Source: Clostridiales bacterium (GTDB lineage Bacteria > Bacillota > Clostridia > Saccharofermentanales > Saccharofermentanaceae). Taken from it: DNA of 64,000 nt. Numbering within the stretch: the first letter of the stretch is position 1; every line of letters starts with the position of its first letter. This document shows, piece after piece, positions 60,456-64,000 of the stretch. The notes beneath the pieces were generated by a model, which was given only the letters and a program-made list of their open reading frames with translations, made no database searches and had not been told where the DNA came from. The stretch is taken from assembly GCA_017529925.1 (NCBI GenBank), contig JAFXMZ010000027.1:1-64000 (forward strand). The letters are read 5' to 3'. The position numbers and the translations under genes are program-made.

Positions 60456-62360
60456 TCAGGCTTTTTCCGCTGCTCTCTTCTCCGAGAGGAAATCAAGGAA
60501 GGCCCTCTTGGGAAGAGGCCTGCAGAAATAATATCCCTGGATATAATCACATCCGATATCAGTAAGCACCCGGAAGACCTCATCAGTCTCAACGCCCTCG
60601 GCAACGATCTTCCTTCCTATACTGTGCATGGTCTTGACCGTATTCCGGATGATGGACAGCGTAGCCGGATTATCGATCCTGTCGATAAGGCTCTTGTCGA
60701 TCTTGACTATATCGAGAGGCAGGTTGAGAACCCGTCTGATATTTGAATAACCCGTTCCGTAATCATCGAGCGAGAATGATATTCCGTCATTATGAAGTGT
60801 ATCGAGCGTCTCTCCGAAAATGTCCTGCGAGATAGTGTCGGCAGTCTCGGTGATCTCAAGGTTGATCCTCTCGGGAGTAAGCCTCGCCTTTTCGATGGAA
60901 TCGAGCACTTTCCTTCTGAGATTGGGATTCATGCACTGCTCGACCGAGAGATTGATCTCGATATATTCGATCCCGTAATCCTCGATGGATGTTTCCTTCA
61001 TGAATTCCGTTACATCCTCGATTACAAAGTCACCTATATCATGGATGGCGCCGCTCTTCTCAGCTGCCGTAATAAACATGTCCGGAGGTATGAATCCGTA
61101 TTTTTCGCTGTTGAACCTGATAAGCGCCTCGGCACATGTAAACGCCTTATCATTGATGGAATAGATCGGCTGGAAGTACATCTCAAACTTCCTGTTCACG
61201 ATCGCATCCCTGATCAGATCATCCAGATCGAGCCTCAGTTCGAGATCCTCTTTCTTCATGAGGTCCCTGATATCGGCGATACCGTTCTCCGGAAGATCTA
61301 TAGGCCCGAATATATTCCTGAGCTTTCTGATGCCGTTGGGCTCCTTGATGTCCTCACCCGCGCGCAGATAGACAGAGTTGAGCTTGACCCTCTTGTCGAG
61401 TGCTCTTATATTGTCGATCATATTCCGGATATGCTTCTTATTTTCTTCATCATCCTCCGATTCGAGCATCATAGCGAAAAGCCCCGCGTTAAGATAATAG
61501 ACATTTCCGTTTATCCTGTTGGCGAGGAAATATTCGGAGATAGAATCATTGATCCTCGAGAGCAGTTTCTCTCTCGCGGACAGTCCGAGGATGACGTCGA
61601 GCCACCTGTATTCAGTCATCTGGATAAAGACGAATCTCATATTCTGTCCGGTCGAGTAAGCCTTGGTTATATCATTCTCGAAAGCTGTCGAATTAAAAGA
61701 TCCTACATTCGGATCGATTATCTCCTCGGGTCTTAAAACGATCATCGAGATCATGAGCTCGGCCTGAGCCATAAAGAACATCTCCACGAGAAGGTCGTGA
61801 TAGAAGAACTGGACTATGACCGCGCACAGGTTGAAAGGGATCATGGACAGCAGTGCAACGATCTTCCTCTTTTCGATAAAGAACCTGCACCTGATGACAT
61901 ATATCGCCGCAAAGATGATATAACCCACTGCAACGGCATACTGGAATACGATGAGAGGACCTCTCTGTGAGATATTGTCCTTCATGGTAAAGAACATATG
62001 ATGCCACGGGTTGGTCAGTATGATACCCATTACCGTTATCCAGGGGACGGAAAGGAATATACGTGTTTTCTTGCTGGAATAATAGACCTTGAAAGTACCC
62101 GTATATGCATACATGAATATGAGATAAAAAGGCATATTCAGGTTGCGCAGCAGGTAGTAGGCATAAACGAACAGTTCACGGACACTGACCGGAGCTGCCG
62201 TGGAACAGAGATCGGCAACAGCCGTAAATAAAGTGATGTAAAGAAGAGCTATATAGGATCTGTTGACCCTTCCCTTGTGCATGCTCCTGCCGTACATTGA
62301 CAATATCAATGATGTCAGCACTATCATGGCACAGATATCGAAATAAATGACTCTTCCCAC
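60456..62360 (-). CDS. membrane-bound EAL-domain c-di-GMP phosphodiesterase
   Basis: The 634-residue protein has seven or so membrane segments (1-215), a degenerate GGDEF domain and an EAL domain. The GGDEF motif is NAGLF, so no cyclase activity is expected. The EAL domain keeps CAEALIRF, NLEITETA, DDYGTGYSN, DIVKIDKSLI, EGVETDE and QGYYF, the metal and substrate residues of active phosphodiesterases. It should lower c-di-GMP in response to a membrane signal. The start is the GTG at 62360; an ATG eleven codons in lacks a site. Confidence 0.9.
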   Translation of the reverse strand: MGRVIYFDICAMIVLTSLILSMYGRSMHKGRVNRSYIALLYITLFTAVADLCSTAAPVSVRELFVYAYYLLRNLNMPFYLIFMYAYTGTFKVYYSSKKTRIFLSVPWITVMGIILTNPWHHMFFTMKDNISQRGPLIVFQYAVAVGYIIFAAIYVIRCRFFIEKRKIVALLSMIPFNLCAVIVQFFYHDLLVEMFFMAQAELMISMIVLRPEEIIDPNVGSFNSTAFENDITKAYSTGQNMRFVFIQMTEYRWLDVILGLSAREKLLSRINDSISEYFLANRINGNVYYLNAGLFAMMLESEDDEENKKHIRNMIDNIRALDKRVKLNSVYLRAGEDIKEPNGIRKLRNIFGPIDLPENGIADIRDLMKKEDLELRLDLDDLIRDAIVNRKFEMYFQPIYSINDKAFTCAEALIRFNSEKYGFIPPDMFITAAEKSGAIHDIGDFVIEDVTEFMKETSIEDYGIEYIEINLSVEQCMNPNLRRKVLDSIEKARLTPERINLEITETADTISQDIFGETLDTLHNDGISFSLDDYGTGYSNIRRVLNLPLDIVKIDKSLIDRIDNPATLSIIRNTVKTMHSIGRKIVAEGVETDEVFRVLTDIGCDYIQGYYFCRPLPKRAFLDFLSEKRAAEKA

Positions 62361-62505
62361 GTTCCTACCCCATTCCTGAACCTATACTTTATTTTAATAT
62401 AGCCGGACCGGGTTTTTTGAAAACAAAATATAAATAATCGGTTAAAGGTGTGATATCCCGTAAAAACGGCATGAAGACCGCGATAAAACACAGTATATTT
62501 CAGTA

Positions 62506-62534
62506 TTGACAAAAATCCTCTTCCCACATATAAT
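62506..62534 (+). promoter_or_regulatory. tRNA-Thr promoter
   Basis: -35 TTGACA (62506-62511) and -10 TATAAT (62529-62534) are a perfect consensus pair with a 17-base spacer, about 20 bases before the tRNA. The gap 62361-62835 holds this, the tRNA and its terminator. Confidence 0.92.
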
Positions 62535-62553
62535 ACACAAGTCGCGTTTATGT

Positions 62554-62629
62554 GCCGACTTAGCTCAGTTGGTAGAGCAGCTGATTTGTAATCAGCAGGT
62601 CGCGAGTTCGAGTCTCGCAATCGGCTCCA
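62554..62629 (+). tRNA. tRNA-Thr (anticodon TGT)
   Basis: A 76-base cloverleaf with encoded CCA. The anticodon loop TTTGTAA gives TGT, which reads ACA and probably other ACN codons. The D-arm and T-arm (GCGAGTTCGAGTCTCGC) are intact. In the acceptor stem GCCGACT against AATCGGC, position 6-67 is a C-A mismatch. Confidence 0.97.
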
Positions 62630-62632
62630 CAT

Positions 62633-62671
62633 AAAACCCCGTAAACACTGCGTTTGCGGGGTTTTGTTTTT
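62633..62671 (+). terminator. tRNA-Thr terminator
   Basis: AAAACCCCG (62633-62641) pairs with CGGGGTTTT (62657-62665), followed by GTTTTT. Confidence 0.92.
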
Positions 62672-62835
62672 CTTTCGTTTTCACGTAATACATTCCGCAT
62701 GGTCCGGTCAGTCTTTGCCGTCCGTAAACACCTCATGCAAAATTGCCTGTTTACTATTCGGGTGCGGATGATATAATCGTACGGGCGGCCTGAAAGGCCG
62801 TCATAAAGATTACACAGATAATACGGGAGGCAACC

Positions 62836-63315
62836 ATGGCAAGGGAAACTAAGTGGGCATTGAAAGAGGCAGAAGAGCAGGGCCTGATCAGCAGGATCAC
62901 GGTCGAGGAGGACACAAAGAAGAAACTCCTTTCGAACGCGAGGGCCGGCAGCTTTAAACTGCTCCTTGGCTCGATCATATTTCTCGCAGTCGCGGTCATT
63001 GCAGTAGTACTTCTCGTAACGCTTGCTCATGTCATCATCTACAGCGTAAAGATGATAATCCTTTACATCTTCGCAGTCGCGCTTCCGTTCTATGCCGTAT
63101 ACAATATCTTTGCCACGGGCAGATCGATCAAGAACGGAGATTATGATTTCTATTCCGGACAGATAGTCACAAAGACAGATTCAGCATACAAGCTACGCGG
63201 TCTCGAAGACCTTGATCTCAACTATCTCGCAGCATTCAAGCCCTCTGAGGAACCTCATCAGGGCAGTAATACAAATATCTTCAGGATCGGTTCAGACGCA
63301 AGCCTTTTTTCCTGA
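62836..63315 (+). CDS. two-pass membrane protein of unknown function
   Basis: The 159-residue protein has a polar, helical N-terminus, a hydrophobic segment (LLLGSIIFLAVAVIAVVLLV), a second one (MIILYIFAVALPFYAVYNIF) and a soluble C-terminal tail with NGDYDFYSGQIVTKTDSAYK. GGGAGG precedes the ATG. A TATAAT box (62772-62777) and a hairpin (62785-62803) lie upstream. I do not recognise the family. Confidence 0.75.
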   Translation: MARETKWALKEAEEQGLISRITVEEDTKKKLLSNARAGSFKLLLGSIIFLAVAVIAVVLLVTLAHVIIYSVKMIILYIFAVALPFYAVYNIFATGRSIKNGDYDFYSGQIVTKTDSAYKLRGLEDLDLNYLAAFKPSEEPHQGSNTNIFRIGSDASLFS

Positions 63316-63329
63316 TAAAAGTATCCTCT

Positions 63330-64000
63330 TTATCCGAGAGCAACATCGAGCGCCATCATGACTGTGAATCCACAGCTGAACATCAGGACGCCGATATTTG
63401 AATGCTTTCCTACCGACATCTCGGGGATCAGCTCCTCGACTACGACATAGATCATCGCTCCTGCGGCAAAGCTCAGGAGATACGGCATCAGGGGAATGAT
63501 AAGAGCAGCGGCAAGAACCGTCAGCAGAGTGCCTATAGGCTCGACTGCTCCGGATATTACGCCGAGCCCGAATGATCTCGGTTTGCTCTTCCCTTCAGAG
63601 AACAGTGGCATAGAGATGATCGCTCCCTCGGGAAAATTCTGTATGGCTATACCGAGAGCAAGTGCAAATGCTCCGCCTGCAGTGATACCCTCGGAATGTG
63701 TCATAAGGCCTGCATAGACAACACCTACGGCCATACCTTCAGGGATATTGTGGAGCGTTACTGCAAGGACCATCATCGTAGTACGCGTGATCCTGCTCCT
63801 GGGGCCTTCAGCCTGATCCGCATTTCTGTGGAGATGGGGGATAACGTGATCGAGGAGCAGCAGGAAAAGGATACCGGTCCAGAATCCTATAAATGCCGGA
63901 AGAAAGGCAAGCCGCCCCTTATCCGAACACTGTTCGATCGCAGGAACGATAAGGCTCCATATAGATGCTGCCACCATGACACCCGCGGCAAATCCGGTCA
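63330..64000 (-). CDS. ZIP-family metal transporter, cut by right edge
   Basis: The visible C-terminal part has the ZIP signature HNIPEGMAVG in one helix and NFPEGAIISMP in the next, with His/Glu residues that bind Zn2+ or other divalent ions in the pore. The frame continues to the right edge (TGFAAGVMVAAS), so the ATG at 63977 is internal. ZIP proteins import zinc, iron or manganese. A His-rich loop (HVIPHLHRNAD) lies early in the visible part. Confidence 0.92.
   Translation of the reverse strand, partial: TGFAAGVMVAASIWSLIVPAIEQCSDKGRLAFLPAFIGFWTGILFLLLLDHVIPHLHRNADQAEGPRSRITRTTMMVLAVTLHNIPEGMAVGVVYAGLMTHSEGITAGGAFALALGIAIQNFPEGAIISMPLFSEGKSKPRSFGLGVISGAVEPIGTLLTVLAAALIIPLMPYLLSFAAGAMIYVVVEELIPEMSVGKHSNIGVLMFSCGFTVMMALDVALG

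Noticed and set aside
1..64000. CRISPR array or cas genes
   Set aside because: No regularly spaced identical repeats and no Cas motifs were seen; the only repeated units are the ssrA-like ones.

Overview
The window reads as a Bacillota chromosome of clostridial type, probably an anaerobe. Gram-positive-style genes are arranged in long overlapping operons: mraZ-rsmH-ftsL-PBP-murE-murF-ftsW-murG-ftsQ-ftsZ, and rimP-nusA-ylxR-ylxQ-infB-rbfA-nrnA-truB-ribF. Other pointers are NrdR, an NlpC/P60 endopeptidase and a MurE with the meso-DAP-type DNPR motif. Genus cannot be fixed from sequence alone. Genes lie mostly on the minus strand, and many start with ATG/GTG/TTG codons inside the 3' end of the previous gene.

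Layout. 1-3690: an AT-richer accessory patch downstream of the tmRNA gene ssrA (3687-4061, minus). It holds a partial ORF at the edge, a GNAT/VOC chimera, an AAA/DUF4143 ATPase, a small zinc-ribbon protein and a truncated IS3-type transposase. Three direct copies of the last bases of ssrA (249-270, 2311-2332, 3696-3717), two of them joined to the same hairpin, suggest serial insertion at ssrA. 4100-9960: a zinc-ribbon protein, a membrane-anchored amidase, a family 2 glycosyltransferase, an ArsR/HMA/P1B-ATPase metal-export operon with a clear promoter-operator, and a DUF47/PhoU-like protein. 9959-13038: hemW preceded by an AAA ATPase and a Toprim-like partner, all coupled by TGATATG junctions. 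13102-32880: one long minus-strand run for division and wall synthesis (mraZ to ftsZ), followed by nrdR, a two-component system, nth, recG, rsmD, coaD and a coiled-coil protein, ending at a strong terminator. mraY and murD are absent from the usual place. 33033-43913: the translation/transcription operon rimP to ribF, then lgt and rodA, with an attenuator-like leader before rimP. 44163-49476: small genes on both strands (P-loop protein, mscL, Fur and ArsR regulators, YhbD-like regulator, Ala-rich membrane protein, and a divergent XRE/kinase pair). 49484-63315: mainly secreted, lipoprotein and membrane proteins, with ppaC, a PaaI-type thioesterase, hpt with an unusual active-site residue, a kinase/PD-(D/E)XK-like fusion, an EAL protein and tRNA-Thr. 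63330-64000: a ZIP transporter cut by the right edge.

The best candidates for something new are the ssrA-linked repeat island, the ATPase-Toprim pair before hemW, the kinase-nuclease-like fusion beside the variant hpt, a pseudoknotted structured segment at 32930-33031, and the divergent XRE/kinase pair. All function calls come from reading motifs by eye; no database search was run.
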